This document shows, one piece after another, positions 47,829 through 59,939 of a stretch of DNA of 62,615 nt (the stretch's first letter is position 1; the number at the start of each line of letters is the position of its first letter). The position numbers and the translations under genes were made by a program. Under the pieces are notes generated by a model. The model saw only the letters and a list, made by a program, of their open reading frames with translations, did not search any database and was not told the origin of the DNA. Origin of the DNA: Bacteroidota bacterium (GTDB taxonomy: Bacteria > Bacteroidota > Bacteroidia > NS11-12g > UBA955); NCBI GenBank assembly GCA_027490055.1, contig JAIXYV010000011.1, positions 1 through 62,615 of the forward strand, read 5' to 3'.

Positions 47829-49483
47829 TGCTGCTCAAGTTAAGTGTCAATAATTTTGCTATCATCAAACAGGTGGTGTTTCAACCTTCTAAAGGATTGA
47901 ATATTATTACCGGTGAAACTGGTGCCGGTAAGTCAATTATTCTTGATGCACTTAACTTAATTCTTGGCTCAAGAGCCGATATTAAAACACAAAGCGAATG
48001 GTCTGAAAAAACAGTGGTAGAAGGGGAGTTCGCGCTTAACCACGATCAGTTTGGTGCTTTCTTTACTGATAATGATATCGACTTTGAGGAGACAACCATC
48101 ATAAGACGCGAAATAAACAGCAATGGGAAGTCGCGGACCTTCATTAATGACACACCTGTTAACCTTAATCAGTTAAAATCTCTTGGTGAGAAATTAATAA
48201 GTATTCATTCTCAACACGAAAATACCCACCTCAACGATCGTGTTTTTCAATTTAATTTAATTGATAACTTCGCCGGGATTGCCCCAAAAGTCAATAGCTT
48301 TAGAAAACAATTCAGAAATCTAAAGGAAAAGGAAACTAAGTTGACTAATCTGAAAGCTGAACAAGATAAACTGCTAAAAGAAAAAGACTATCTCGAATTT
48401 CTGATCAATGAGTTTGAAGCGCTCGCCCTCCAGGAAAACGAAGAATCCCTGATCGAAGCTGAATTGAATATCCTGAGCAATGCTGAACAAATTACCCAGA
48501 TTGCTGACTGGATTTCAACGGCTATAGCTGATTCCGAAAATGCCATCGCTGATGTGCTGACTCAGATTAGAAATAAAATTAGAACCATTGAAAATGTCAA
48601 TGATAAATCGCGCGAACTATCTGCCAGAATTAGCTCGGCTATTATCGAACTGAAAGATATTGCCAATGACGCTACCGAGTTAAAAGATTCAGTTCAGGCC
48701 GATGATAACCGGATGGAGCAATTGAATGAACGTTTAAATGCCATTCAACATCTGAAACGCAAACACAATGTAAGCGATTATGCTGAACTCTTAAAGGTAA
48801 GCGAGCAGATAGCGGATCAACTCATTAATATCGGGAATATAGATCGCGATATCGAACACCTTGAAAAAGAAGTGGAAGTTCTACTCAATCTCTTAAAAAC
48901 AGAAGCTAAGACGCTGCACCAGGATAGACAAAAATCGGTTGTTAAACTGAAGTCTGAACTGGAAACGAGATTGAAATCGCTTGAGATGCCTAATGCTAAA
49001 ATAGAATTTGATCTCTCTGAAAAAGAGCAACTGGACGACTTTGGTTGTACAGAGCTGTTAATTCGTTTTAATGCCAATCTGGGTATGACACCTCAAGCCC
49101 TCAATAAAGTAGCTTCTGGTGGTGAGTTAAGTCGGCTTGCTCTTTGCATTCGCTCAGTTGAAGCTTCTAATAAACAACTCAACACCCTCATCTTCGATGA
49201 AATTGATACGGGTGTCTCTGGCAGAGTAGCTGATACCATCGGTCAGATGTTTAAATCTATTTCTTCTCAACACCAGGTGATTGCCATTACACACCTGCCT
49301 CAAGTGGCAGGATATGGCGATGAGCATTTTATGGTTTGTAAAAAAGAAGAAGGGAACTCTACCGTTTCATATTTAAAACACCTCAATGATTCTGAACGCA
49401 TCGATGAACTGGCAAATATGCTTAGTGGTAATCAGGCGACTGAAATTGCGCGAGAAAATGCCAAAGAATTACTTAAAGCCTAA
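47828..49483 (+). CDS. recN: DNA repair protein RecN
   Basis: LKLSVNNFAIIKQ, NIITGETGAGKSIILDAL, ASGGELSRLALCIR, IFDEIDTGVSG. Confidence 0.95.
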   Translation: MLLKLSVNNFAIIKQVVFQPSKGLNIITGETGAGKSIILDALNLILGSRADIKTQSEWSEKTVVEGEFALNHDQFGAFFTDNDIDFEETTIIRREINSNGKSRTFINDTPVNLNQLKSLGEKLISIHSQHENTHLNDRVFQFNLIDNFAGIAPKVNSFRKQFRNLKEKETKLTNLKAEQDKLLKEKDYLEFLINEFEALALQENEESLIEAELNILSNAEQITQIADWISTAIADSENAIADVLTQIRNKIRTIENVNDKSRELSARISSAIIELKDIANDATELKDSVQADDNRMEQLNERLNAIQHLKRKHNVSDYAELLKVSEQIADQLINIGNIDRDIEHLEKEVEVLLNLLKTEAKTLHQDRQKSVVKLKSELETRLKSLEMPNAKIEFDLSEKEQLDDFGCTELLIRFNANLGMTPQALNKVASGGELSRLALCIRSVEASNKQLNTLIFDEIDTGVSGRVADTIGQMFKSISSQHQVIAITHLPQVAGYGDEHFMVCKKEEGNSTVSYLKHLNDSERIDELANMLSGNQATEIARENAKELLKA

Positions 49484-49647
49484 TGTCCGAAATACTAATA
49501 ATTATTTTCCTGATTGCTGTTCTCTTCGCTTACCGAAAAGATCTAAAAGATTACACCAGCAGATATTCTGATAAAACTCAAAAAGCTATTTATATCACAT
49601 TTATGGCCCTGGTAGCTTTGTATCTGCTAAAGCGGCTGTTCTTCTAA
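49483..49647 (+). CDS. Small membrane protein, 54 aa (below ORF-track cutoff)
   Basis: [59 protein letters not shown] overlap with recN; two hydrophobic segments. Confidence 0.6.
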   Translation: MSEILIIIFLIAVLFAYRKDLKDYTSRYSDKTQKAIYITFMALVALYLLKRLFF

Positions 49648-49877
49648 TGCTTTTTGCGATCGGCTTTCTGCTTCTCGTAAATAAAGATGGTTTCAACTCT
49701 CTCTCTTGCCCATGGCGTTCTGCGTAAGAACTTCAAACTTGATGCAATGGTAGGATCCTTTAAAAAACAATTAATTCTAACCTGATCAGCCATATAATCC
49801 CAGCCCTTATTTTCTACCAGCCAGTTTAATATCTGCTCTAAAGTTATGCCGTGTAAAGGGTTGTTTTTTTGTTCCAT
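49644..49877 (-). CDS. VF530 family DNA-binding protein
   Basis: [58 protein letters not shown]. Confidence 0.9.
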   Translation of the reverse strand: MEQKNNPLHGITLEQILNWLVENKGWDYMADQVRINCFLKDPTIASSLKFLRRTPWARERVETIFIYEKQKADRKKH

Positions 49878-50363
49878 TTATTGCTTTCTTTTAATCGGAA
49901 TGTAAATATACTCTTCTGATTCCGGATCATTGTTTTTGTACCGGTCACCCAATACCTCAAAATGCGGTCTGTTATCTAACTCAAATTCTGAAGCTGGTAA
50001 ATACTCGCCGTAAATATACTGGAAAATACTGGTGTCTGTAGATAAACCTTTGTAATGGAATACGGCATATAATCCGCCAGGTATCTCAAAAAGACTGTAT
50101 CTATCGTCAATGTTAGATGGATTGTTTTCCAGCTCTACTGCCGCCCATTTCTCAAAAGTTCTGTTTGGGTCGAACTGAATAAAATAGTCGGACTCGTACA
50201 CCTGAGCAGAGATAATTTCCTTGTTTTTGCGATCCCCAATACTGCCAATCTCTGGCATAAATGAACGCCATAATTCGCCAGTTCTATTATTCGCTAATGA
50301 CATGTTTAAACACTTGCCAAGGCAAATTTTAGGCGCTATCGTAAGAATATCCGGACTAAGCAT
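49878..50363 (-). CDS. GyrI-like/effector-binding domain protein
   Basis: NRTGELWRSFMPEIGSI..., EIPGGLYAVFHYKGLSTDTSIFQYIYGEYLPASEFELDNRPHFEVLG. Confidence 0.75.
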   Translation of the reverse strand: MLSPDILTIAPKICLGKCLNMSLANNRTGELWRSFMPEIGSIGDRKNKEIISAQVYESDYFIQFDPNRTFEKWAAVELENNPSNIDDRYSLFEIPGGLYAVFHYKGLSTDTSIFQYIYGEYLPASEFELDNRPHFEVLGDRYKNNDPESEEYIYIPIKRKQ

Positions 50364-50367
50364 CGAC

Positions 50368-52026
<1,659 letters not shown>

Positions 52027-52099
52027 TCAATCAATCGCAATAGTTTTTTGGCAATAACAGATGGAGCAGATAACCGGATGACAAAGGTAGATATTTTTC

Positions 52100-52855
52100 T
52101 TAAATCATGTGGGGGTTGATTTTCAAGAAATTGTCAACAGTGATTAAATCAGAAGGGCTGTCGATGGCGGGACTAACAAAATCGGTATCCTTGACGCTTA
52201 TTGTGAACCCGTTCTCGAGCCATCTTAACTGCTCTAAACTTTCTGTTTGTTCCAATACCCCAGGCTGCAATTCGCTTAACTTGGAACAGATTTCAGTTCT
52301 GAATGCATACATGCCTATATGTCGTCTGTATGGATAATTGTCTACCCAGGTGCTCTCCTCTAAACCTCTGTAATAGGGAATGGCCTGTCTCGAAAAATAA
52401 ATGGCTTTGCTATTGCCATCACTAATCACTTTGACAATATTGGGATTGAACAATTCTTCGCTGCTCTTTATAGGTTTCTGTAAAGTGGCAATGTCTGTGT
52501 GATGCTCCGAAAATTCTGAAGCCAGCAACTCTATCTGTGACGGCAATATAAATGGTTCATCGCCCTGTAAATTGATTAAGACATCAAAGCTGCCATTGAT
52601 TCGTGACATCACTTCAAAACATCTATCAGTTCCACTGACATGATCTGAGGCAGTCATCATACAATTGCCAAAAGCACTGACGTGGTCATAAATTCTCTGA
52701 TCGTCTGTGGCAACTACCACCTCTGCATCCAAATTGGTTTTTAAGGCCTGCTCGTATGTGCGTCTTACCAGCGATTTGCCTGCTATATCAACTAGTGGCT
52801 TGCCTTCAAATCGGGTCGACCCATATCTGGATGGTATTACAATCAGTACTTTCAT
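52100..52855 (-). CDS. kdsB: 3-deoxy-manno-octulosonate cytidylyltransferase
   Basis: VIPSRYGSTRFEGKPL, GTDRCFEV, NLQGDEPFI, HIGMYAFR. Confidence 0.95.
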   Translation of the reverse strand: MKVLIVIPSRYGSTRFEGKPLVDIAGKSLVRRTYEQALKTNLDAEVVVATDDQRIYDHVSAFGNCMMTASDHVSGTDRCFEVMSRINGSFDVLINLQGDEPFILPSQIELLASEFSEHHTDIATLQKPIKSSEELFNPNIVKVISDGNSKAIYFSRQAIPYYRGLEESTWVDNYPYRRHIGMYAFRTEICSKLSELQPGVLEQTESLEQLRWLENGFTISVKDTDFVSPAIDSPSDLITVDNFLKINPHMI

Positions 52856-52892
52856 CGTTGCGAATATAATTTAATTTTTATCTGTAGCGCTT

Positions 52893-55400
52893 TTAAAAAC
52901 TGACACTCAAGCCAACCTTTAAACCGAACCTCCTGTAGCCTACGCCGTTTAAATGGGTCAATCTGTGAACTGCCACTACCTGCAAAACTTTAAAAATGTT
53001 CTCTATGCCATAAGCTACTTCGATGTATGGCTCTTTGTTGAGGGCGTTAACAAGCGGACTTACTGCTATGCCATTGTAATCCTTCACTGGAATCAATGAT
53101 TTGTTTTTTTCACTTAAGCTACCCATCACGGCGCGACCTTCAGCAAATTCTCTCCATTTTAATTTCTTCATTAAGGGAATTCTGTTAATTATCGCTCCGT
53201 TAAAATGGTGCTCCATTTTGAAGAACAAACTCTGATCAGTAACAAATTCAAAAAAGTCCATTTGATTATAAGCAGAGGTGCTGTAAATATACGATTGGTT
53301 TCCTCTGTGAACCTCTAACAAAGGGTAGGGTAGTTGCTCGAAAATCTTAGTGCCCGACAAGGTGAAATCCGTTCTGCCCCAGTAGCCAAAACTCAATCCT
53401 TTTTCTATACTGGCCGTTACTCTGTTGTAATTAAATCTGCTGCCCAGTACACCTTTAAAACCTCGGGTATAATTGATGGCCAATGCCAGTCCCCCTGGCT
53501 TTGATTGTCTTACACGTTCATTATCGTTCTGTAAATAGTATTCTTTTGGTGCCCAACGCAAACTCACTGTAGCTGTACTATTAGTAAAATCACTACTAAT
53601 GCCGCTGTCTCCCTGGTTTAGGTTTTCGAAATAGGCAAAGTTGAATTTGTTGTTAACGGGCTCAAACTGATATTCTTTATGCATCAATACAAGTTTCGCA
53701 TTCCAGCCTTTGGTGAACTCGCTGTTAAACCAGAATTTAGATTCTTTGGTTCTGTTTAACTGACTGGCGGCAAACACCGATACAGCTGTAAATAAATTGC
53801 TGGATCCGTAATAATCATCTGTTACGCCGATTTGCTCTATGTCTTTTTTATAGGAGATACCTGTCATCGTCCAGTGTTTTCTGCTGATGACTTTCTCTGC
53901 CTGAAGTTTGTATTTCCATTGCATATCCTGGAAACCATAGGCGCCATAACCACTGAAGATGTATTTTTTGCTGAGTCCAAAATTGGTCTTTGCTCCCACA
54001 CGAATTCTATGTCCTTCTAATACGTTATAGCCGTATAATAAGGCATACGGACCGAAATCAAACTTGCCAATGGTTTTGTAACCATTAAATAAGATGTTGA
54101 TGAACTCGACATAGTTTTTGATGACCTTCACATTGGTAAGGGTATCGATTTTCATCAATGCTCTTTTCTCATCCGTACTTAAATTCTCATGTCTGGCAGT
54201 GTCCCAGAATTCGTCTGATTTTTGTGTGGCGTCTTCTAATAATGTTATAGGGTAGTCAAAAAACTTTGGTGATCGATCGGTGTTTACACTTATCTTCTCA
54301 TATGAATTGGTGAACAAAGCGATCATACCTGCAGAGTTTTTTGAAAGCTCGGCAATATCTATCAGGATCCTTGATTTAACAGGTACATAGGCCCCCGCAG
54401 CTGTCTTCTGCAATTCCTGTGTAATCTTTAATTTCTCTACAAAGTTTAAGTTGGCTTTATTGGTAATGCTTAATGTTAAACGCGTTAATGCAAAGGTGCT
54501 GTCTTCAATCCATATGTAGCCGGTGAATACTAAGTCCAGTGGATTTTTTGGTGTCACTTCTATCTGGAAAATCTTTCTGTTGGTGCCAGGTACAAAATCT
54601 GAACCTGCCATTTTGAAATTGTAATAGGTAAAGGATGACTTGGCAATTGGAGAAATAAAATTCTTCTGAAGTATCGGCAATATATTGTCGTTGAAATTGT
54701 ATTGCTGAAAAGTTGATCCTAATAACTGTGATAAGAATGAACCATCTTCAACGCCTATTCCTTTTACCCTTGATGCAATAATTACCTCTTTATTTAGGCG
54801 TGGATTTTTATTGTAATAGAAATTGCTCAGATTCTCTGAAATGAAAATTGGTAATACCTGTTTGCCTTTATCCTCACTCAGATATGACATGGTGTCAAAA
54901 ATGCCCTCAACACTTTTTAGTAGTTTCTTGTTCTTTAAATCTTCAGAAACATTATTAACTGCTATCTGAATTTTTGTAAAACTCTCGCACTCGAAGGAAT
55001 TCAATTGTTCAAAATTGTAAGTCTGTTTATTGTTCTGCGCGTTCTCAATAATTTTTAAAGCCCGGTTAACTTTACTGGATGCTTTTGCACCGGTAAAAAC
55101 AACATCTTTATTAACCATCTTAATATTTAGAGTTAAACTCGAGCCTCTTGCTATGTAGATGTTCTGAGTTTCATAACCCACATAAGTGATCACCAATGTA
55201 TCACTTTCCTTGCTGGTCTTTAAACTAAACTGACCTTCGAAATTTGTACTTGTAGCATCACCTGTGCCGGCAAAGTAAACACTGGCGCCAGTTATAGGCT
55301 CGCCTGTCTTTAAGTCTATAACTTTTCCCTTAACAGAACTTGTCTGAGCTAATACACACTGCCCTAAGCCAAATAACACAATCAGAAACAATAAGCGCAT
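52893..55400 (-). CDS. DUF5686/carboxypeptidase-like regulatory domain outer membrane protein
   Basis: Signal peptide; SSVKGKVIDLKTGEPITGASVYFAGTGDATSTNFEGQFSLK; long beta-barrel-like C-terminal part; start moved from TTG 55409 to ATG 55400. Confidence 0.82.
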   Translation of the reverse strand: MRLLFLIVLFGLGQCVLAQTSSVKGKVIDLKTGEPITGASVYFAGTGDATSTNFEGQFSLKTSKESDTLVITYVGYETQNIYIARGSSLTLNIKMVNKDVVFTGAKASSKVNRALKIIENAQNNKQTYNFEQLNSFECESFTKIQIAVNNVSEDLKNKKLLKSVEGIFDTMSYLSEDKGKQVLPIFISENLSNFYYNKNPRLNKEVIIASRVKGIGVEDGSFLSQLLGSTFQQYNFNDNILPILQKNFISPIAKSSFTYYNFKMAGSDFVPGTNRKIFQIEVTPKNPLDLVFTGYIWIEDSTFALTRLTLSITNKANLNFVEKLKITQELQKTAAGAYVPVKSRILIDIAELSKNSAGMIALFTNSYEKISVNTDRSPKFFDYPITLLEDATQKSDEFWDTARHENLSTDEKRALMKIDTLTNVKVIKNYVEFINILFNGYKTIGKFDFGPYALLYGYNVLEGHRIRVGAKTNFGLSKKYIFSGYGAYGFQDMQWKYKLQAEKVISRKHWTMTGISYKKDIEQIGVTDDYYGSSNLFTAVSVFAASQLNRTKESKFWFNSEFTKGWNAKLVLMHKEYQFEPVNNKFNFAYFENLNQGDSGISSDFTNSTATVSLRWAPKEYYLQNDNERVRQSKPGGLALAINYTRGFKGVLGSRFNYNRVTASIEKGLSFGYWGRTDFTLSGTKIFEQLPYPLLEVHRGNQSYIYSTSAYNQMDFFEFVTDQSLFFKMEHHFNGAIINRIPLMKKLKWREFAEGRAVMGSLSEKNKSLIPVKDYNGIAVSPLVNALNKEPYIEVAYGIENIFKVLQVVAVHRLTHLNGVGYRRFGLKVGLSVSF

Positions 55401-55615
55401 AATATGCAAATGTAATTAATGTAGTAGACTCTGTAACGGATGAAAGTCGTAATTTGTTAACGCGTTCCATATAAATGTACAATTAGTGTGTTCTCATTTT
55501 TGAAATAGTTATTTCACCATTTTCACACTTCCGTTTTAAAAATTCTGTCCTACAAAAATGTGATTAAAATGTTCACTCTATTTTCAACATTTTTTTGAAT
55601 TCTGTTTTTAACTCG

Positions 55616-55623
55616 TATATTTG
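55616..55623 (+). promoter_or_regulatory. -7 box TATATTTG of the B12 uptake operon
   Basis: Exact TAnnTTTG just upstream of riboswitch. Confidence 0.65.
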
Positions 55624-55627
55624 CAGT

Positions 55628-55885
55628 CGATAACGGTTCTGAAATTGAACGCTATTTTCAAATTCAGATTAAAAGGGAATCCGGTGTAATTCCGGAACAT
55701 TTCCCGATGCTGTAATCCTCTCGTATCTTGTTTTCAAGATACAGTTTTTCCGGGTTCTAATACCACTGTTCGCCCAATCAGCGAATGGGAAGGTCCGAAA
55801 AAATACAGGGGTGAGTCAGAAGACCTGCCATTGTCAACATAGGTTTTAAAGCTTTCGGAGAAAAGGCTTGGACTCAACAAAGGCA
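55628..55885 (+). promoter_or_regulatory. Cobalamin riboswitch (AdoCbl/B12 element)
   Basis: AAAGGGAATCCGGTGTAATTCCGGAACATTTCCCGATGCTGTAATCC and GTGAGTCAGAAGACCTGCCA, immediately 5' of a BtuB-like receptor; boundaries approximate. Confidence 0.92.
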
Positions 55886-55938
55886 CTGCTTCTGTTATCC
55901 ATTTTTTTTCATCGCTTTTCAGCCGCTAAATAAACATT

Positions 55939-57816
55939 ATGAAGTCTGCGGGACTGATATCGATTTTTTTCTTTAGTACACTGTGCTACGCTCAGTCTAA
56001 AGATACCACTGTGTGGAAGGCTTTCGAGCTCATTGCTCCTAAAGCTACCTCTAACACAGGGGCTGTGAAAATCAATATGCCCCTGTCTTCAGGCGGTAGT
56101 CTGGCTGATGTACTTTCTCAATACTCTGCTCTGTTCGTTAAATCCTACAGTCCGGGTAACCTCGCCTCTACCTCTATGCGCGGTATGGGAGCTCAGCACA
56201 CCGCTGTATTATGGAATGGTATTAACCTTCAGAGTTGCATGAATTCTAATATCGACCTGAATCTGTTGCCTGTGTTTTTCTTCGATCAGGCTGCTATTGA
56301 AACAGGTGCCAATGCCTCTGCTTCTGCTAATGGTGCCATTGCCGGGGCTATCTATCTAAGCAATGATGTTGCGCCTCTTAATATGACATCACTGGAAGCA
56401 CAACTCGGAAGTTTTCACCAGAAATCTCTGGCTTTTAGTCACCAACTCTCCGTCAAAAAATGGTCGGCCAATACCCGTATTCTACTTCGATCGGCAGATA
56501 ATGATTTCAAATATGTTAATTACTACCTGGCCGAAAAACCTACCGAGCGTCTTAAAAACAGCGAATTACAACAAGGTGGTTTTATGCAGGAAATTAAATA
56601 TACCCTGAATAAAAAACATCAGTTGTACCTTAACTACTGGTACCTCGAAACCAGTCGCAATCTCCCGAACGCTATGGGAATTACCTCTAATAACAACGAA
56701 CACCAGGATGATTTCAGTCACAAACTGATTGCTCAACACTCGGCTCAGCTAAATGCCAAAACCGAACTGGTCAACAAAGTTTCCTATATCAATGAGAAGA
56801 TCAATTACTTCAATGATCTTTTAAGTCCAGCGTTCAACACAGCTAACAATTACATCGCCGAATCTCAATGCAAATGGAAAATAACCCCTCAGTTTGAATT
56901 CGGTGCCTCTATCAATTATACCTACCAACAAGCTCATACCGATGGCTACCGCAATGGCAAAGAAAGACATTTGTTCTCTCTATGGTCTGGTATCGTTTGG
57001 TGGTCGAAAAACAAATTGTATAAACTAAGCTTCGGTAACCGTCAACTAATGGCCAACTCTGAAATGACGCCTTCTAGTCCCGATTTAGGTGCCGAAATTA
57101 AACTACACCCTAAACTAAAACTAAAAGCAAATCTTGCCGCTGGTTTCAGAATTCCTTCATTTAATGATTTGTTCTGGCAAGCTGGTGGTAATGCCGATCT
57201 TAAACCAGAAGTTTCCCGTAAATCTGAATTAACAACAGAATACAAAAACGCTGAGTTTAAACTCGCACTTACTGGATTCTATCACCATGTCAGCGACTGG
57301 ATTCTATGGACCCCAGATCCTGCTTCTCAAATCTGGAGAGCCTCTAATGCTAAAACGGTTACCTCACAAGGTGCTGAAATTGCTTCAGAGTACAAATGGA
57401 GTATCTCTAAATTTCATTTTGTGAAATTCTCTGGCAGATACCAGTTTGTGAGAAGTATCAATACCAGTGTTTATTTCAACGACTCTGCGGCCTTTATGAA
57501 GCAATTATTTTATACGCCGCTTCATACTGGTTTTGCTCAATTAAACTACCAGTACAAGTATCTTAACTTCTCTGTCGGAACTGTCTACACTGGCTCTGTC
57601 TTTACAACTGCTGATAACAGCAAGGATAATGCGCTGCCATCATACTGTCTTGTAAATAGTTCCCTGTCTTATCTCTTCAATGTTAAAAAACATCAGGCCC
57701 TCGTGTCTGTCTCAGCTTTCAACCTCGGGAATGCGACTTATCAGGTTATGCAAAACCGACCTATGCCACTGCGAAACTATCAAATATCAATAAAGTTCAA
57801 TATCAAACATGATTAA
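55939..57816 (+). CDS. TonB-dependent receptor, BtuB-like (vitamin B12)
   Basis: Plug SGGSLADVLSQYSALFVKSYSPGNLASTSMRGMGAQHTAVLWNGINLQ; riboswitch upstream. Confidence 0.88.
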   Translation: MKSAGLISIFFFSTLCYAQSKDTTVWKAFELIAPKATSNTGAVKINMPLSSGGSLADVLSQYSALFVKSYSPGNLASTSMRGMGAQHTAVLWNGINLQSCMNSNIDLNLLPVFFFDQAAIETGANASASANGAIAGAIYLSNDVAPLNMTSLEAQLGSFHQKSLAFSHQLSVKKWSANTRILLRSADNDFKYVNYYLAEKPTERLKNSELQQGGFMQEIKYTLNKKHQLYLNYWYLETSRNLPNAMGITSNNNEHQDDFSHKLIAQHSAQLNAKTELVNKVSYINEKINYFNDLLSPAFNTANNYIAESQCKWKITPQFEFGASINYTYQQAHTDGYRNGKERHLFSLWSGIVWWSKNKLYKLSFGNRQLMANSEMTPSSPDLGAEIKLHPKLKLKANLAAGFRIPSFNDLFWQAGGNADLKPEVSRKSELTTEYKNAEFKLALTGFYHHVSDWILWTPDPASQIWRASNAKTVTSQGAEIASEYKWSISKFHFVKFSGRYQFVRSINTSVYFNDSAAFMKQLFYTPLHTGFAQLNYQYKYLNFSVGTVYTGSVFTTADNSKDNALPSYCLVNSSLSYLFNVKKHQALVSVSAFNLGNATYQVMQNRPMPLRNYQISIKFNIKHD

Positions 57817-58846
57817 AATTAATTACACTAAATGGGTGTTCATTTCTATGTGTGCCTTAGCCTTCTCGTCTTGTAAAAAAGATGAAAACACTACTGTCAT
57901 TACCGAAAACTACAAAGGTTACCTAGTCGTTAATGAAGGTGGATTCAATAAATCTAATGGCTCTGTGGGTTTGTACAAACCCGGAAATAAAACATATTTG
58001 GATGCATTTAAATCTGCCAATAACCGTCCACTTGGCGATATTGTGCAGTCGATGTCTCTCATTGATGGTAAATATTATATCGCTGTCAATAACTCTAATA
58101 AAATAGAAATCGTCAACCAGGCTGACTTTAAATCGGTGGCTTCAGTAAATGTTAATTCCCCTAGATATATTCTTAAAGTTTCAGCCACTAAAGCCTATGT
58201 AAGCAATCTCTATAACAACGCTGTTCAGATTCTTGATCTGAATTCTAAAATGCTTTCTGGTTCTGTTAATATTAACCACTGGAGCGAAGCTATGGCCCTG
58301 ATGAATGGCAAAGCCTATATTAATGCGAATAACGATAAAATGATGATACTCGATGTTACTTCTGATGCATTGGTTGATTCTATTAGTATGTCGGCCGGAC
58401 TGAGTAAAGTGGTGAATGCAGGCACTGATAAACTTGGGGTGTTGTGCGCTGGGGCACTCGACTGGACCAATGGAAGTGTTCTGGCAGATGCCAAGTTTTT
58501 TATTCTAAGTAAAGATTCTAATAAAGTGTCTTTAACAGTACCTCTTACTGGTGCCGGTTACGGTGGCTCTCTGGTATACAGCGCTTCGGCAAATGCTTTC
58601 TATTTCTCTCTTGGAGGAAACGTTATTAAGAAGGTAACGATCGATGGTGTCGTAAGTGATTTTATCACGCTTGGTTCTGGTATCTCAGTTTATGGTCTTT
58701 CTATTAATTCAAATGGTGATCTGTTCGTTATGGATGCTGGCGATTTTAACTCTGCTGGTAAAGTTTATATTTACAACAGCACAGGTGTGAAACAATCTGA
58801 GTTTGCAGCTGGTATCGCTCCAAATGCTGTATTATTCAACGACTAA
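57809..58846 (+). CDS. YncE/DUF5074-type beta-propeller lipoprotein, BtuG-like
   Basis: Lipobox FSSCK; repeated blade-like units; position between BtuB-like and BtuF-like genes. Confidence 0.75.
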   Translation: MIKINYTKWVFISMCALAFSSCKKDENTTVITENYKGYLVVNEGGFNKSNGSVGLYKPGNKTYLDAFKSANNRPLGDIVQSMSLIDGKYYIAVNNSNKIEIVNQADFKSVASVNVNSPRYILKVSATKAYVSNLYNNAVQILDLNSKMLSGSVNINHWSEAMALMNGKAYINANNDKMMILDVTSDALVDSISMSAGLSKVVNAGTDKLGVLCAGALDWTNGSVLADAKFFILSKDSNKVSLTVPLTGAGYGGSLVYSASANAFYFSLGGNVIKKVTIDGVVSDFITLGSGISVYGLSINSNGDLFVMDAGDFNSAGKVYIYNSTGVKQSEFAAGIAPNAVLFND

Positions 58847-59919
58847 TGAAGTACTTCTTTTACCTCATCATACTTTTGTCTGCCTGTCAGAATAAATCTG
58901 CTGATGTAAAAGATACGATCTTATCATACGAGCCAATGCGCTATACTAAAATGTTTGGTATAGCGCATTTTTCTGATTATTCTCGTCTCTTTTTTGTTAA
59001 GGATGGCGATACTACATGGAGTATTTCTTCAAAGGAAACAGATACCTCAAATGCTAAAATGGTGGTTCTTTCTTCGGTTTTTGCAGCTTGCCTGGAAATT
59101 ATTAACGAACAAGATAAAATCATCGGTATCGATAAAATAACTTATTACAATGATTCTCTTCTCCTAAAAGCATTTAGTAAAGGGTTTATCACAGAAATAG
59201 GTGAGGAGGGGCAATTGAAAATGGAAAAATTACTTCAGCTAAAACCTGATTTTCTGTTCGCCAGTTCACACACTAGTTCTGATGTCGCTACAGTTAAACG
59301 ACTTGAAAGTGTCGGTACCAGAATTATACCATGTGATAATTTTCTGGAACAAGATCCTCTGGCTCGTGCCGAATGGATGAAACTCTTTGGGTTTATCTGC
59401 GGTAAATTGCCTCTGGCAAATCTGAAATTCAATCAAATTGATTCGAATTACCAAGTACTCAAATCTCAGGTAAGTAGCACCTCTAAACGCCCCTTGATTA
59501 TGACCGATGCCATGTACATGTCGGTGTGGAATGTGCCCGGTGCCGAAAGCTACACCGCAAAACTAATTCAGGATGCAGGTGGTCTATATGTGTTTAGTAA
59601 TAAAAAAGACCGTTTCTCTTTTCCTTTGAGTTTTGAAACTGTTTATACTGCAGCAGCTAATGCAGATGTGTGGATTCATGTCAATCAATATAAAACCATT
59701 AGCGAATTACTATCGGCTGAACCCAGATACCAATTGTTTAATCCAGTTGCCAAACAGCAAGTCTACAATTACAACAAAAAAGAAAATGTAACAGGTGGAA
59801 ACGATTTCTGGGAAACCGGTGTTGTCCGACCAGATCTGGTGCTGAAAGACCTGATTCAGATTTTCTCTATGGATAAAAATAATCAAACGGATTTGTATTT
59901 TTATAACAGACTTGATTAG
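58846..59919 (+). CDS. ABC-transporter substrate-binding protein, BtuF-like
   Basis: VVLSSVFAACLEIINEQDKIIGIDKITYYND, EKLLQLKPDFLFAS; lipobox LSAC; coupled to upstream B12 genes. Confidence 0.85.
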   Translation: MKYFFYLIILLSACQNKSADVKDTILSYEPMRYTKMFGIAHFSDYSRLFFVKDGDTTWSISSKETDTSNAKMVVLSSVFAACLEIINEQDKIIGIDKITYYNDSLLLKAFSKGFITEIGEEGQLKMEKLLQLKPDFLFASSHTSSDVATVKRLESVGTRIIPCDNFLEQDPLARAEWMKLFGFICGKLPLANLKFNQIDSNYQVLKSQVSSTSKRPLIMTDAMYMSVWNVPGAESYTAKLIQDAGGLYVFSNKKDRFSFPLSFETVYTAAANADVWIHVNQYKTISELLSAEPRYQLFNPVAKQQVYNYNKKENVTGGNDFWETGVVRPDLVLKDLIQIFSMDKNNQTDLYFYNRLD

Positions 59920-59939
59920 ATTTGCCTTTTATCTAAAAA

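Noticed and set aside
58846-59919. Haem/siderophore-binding rather than B12-binding protein
   Set aside because: Linkage to a cobalamin riboswitch and BtuB/BtuG-like genes makes B12 more likely, although sequence alone does not prove ligand.
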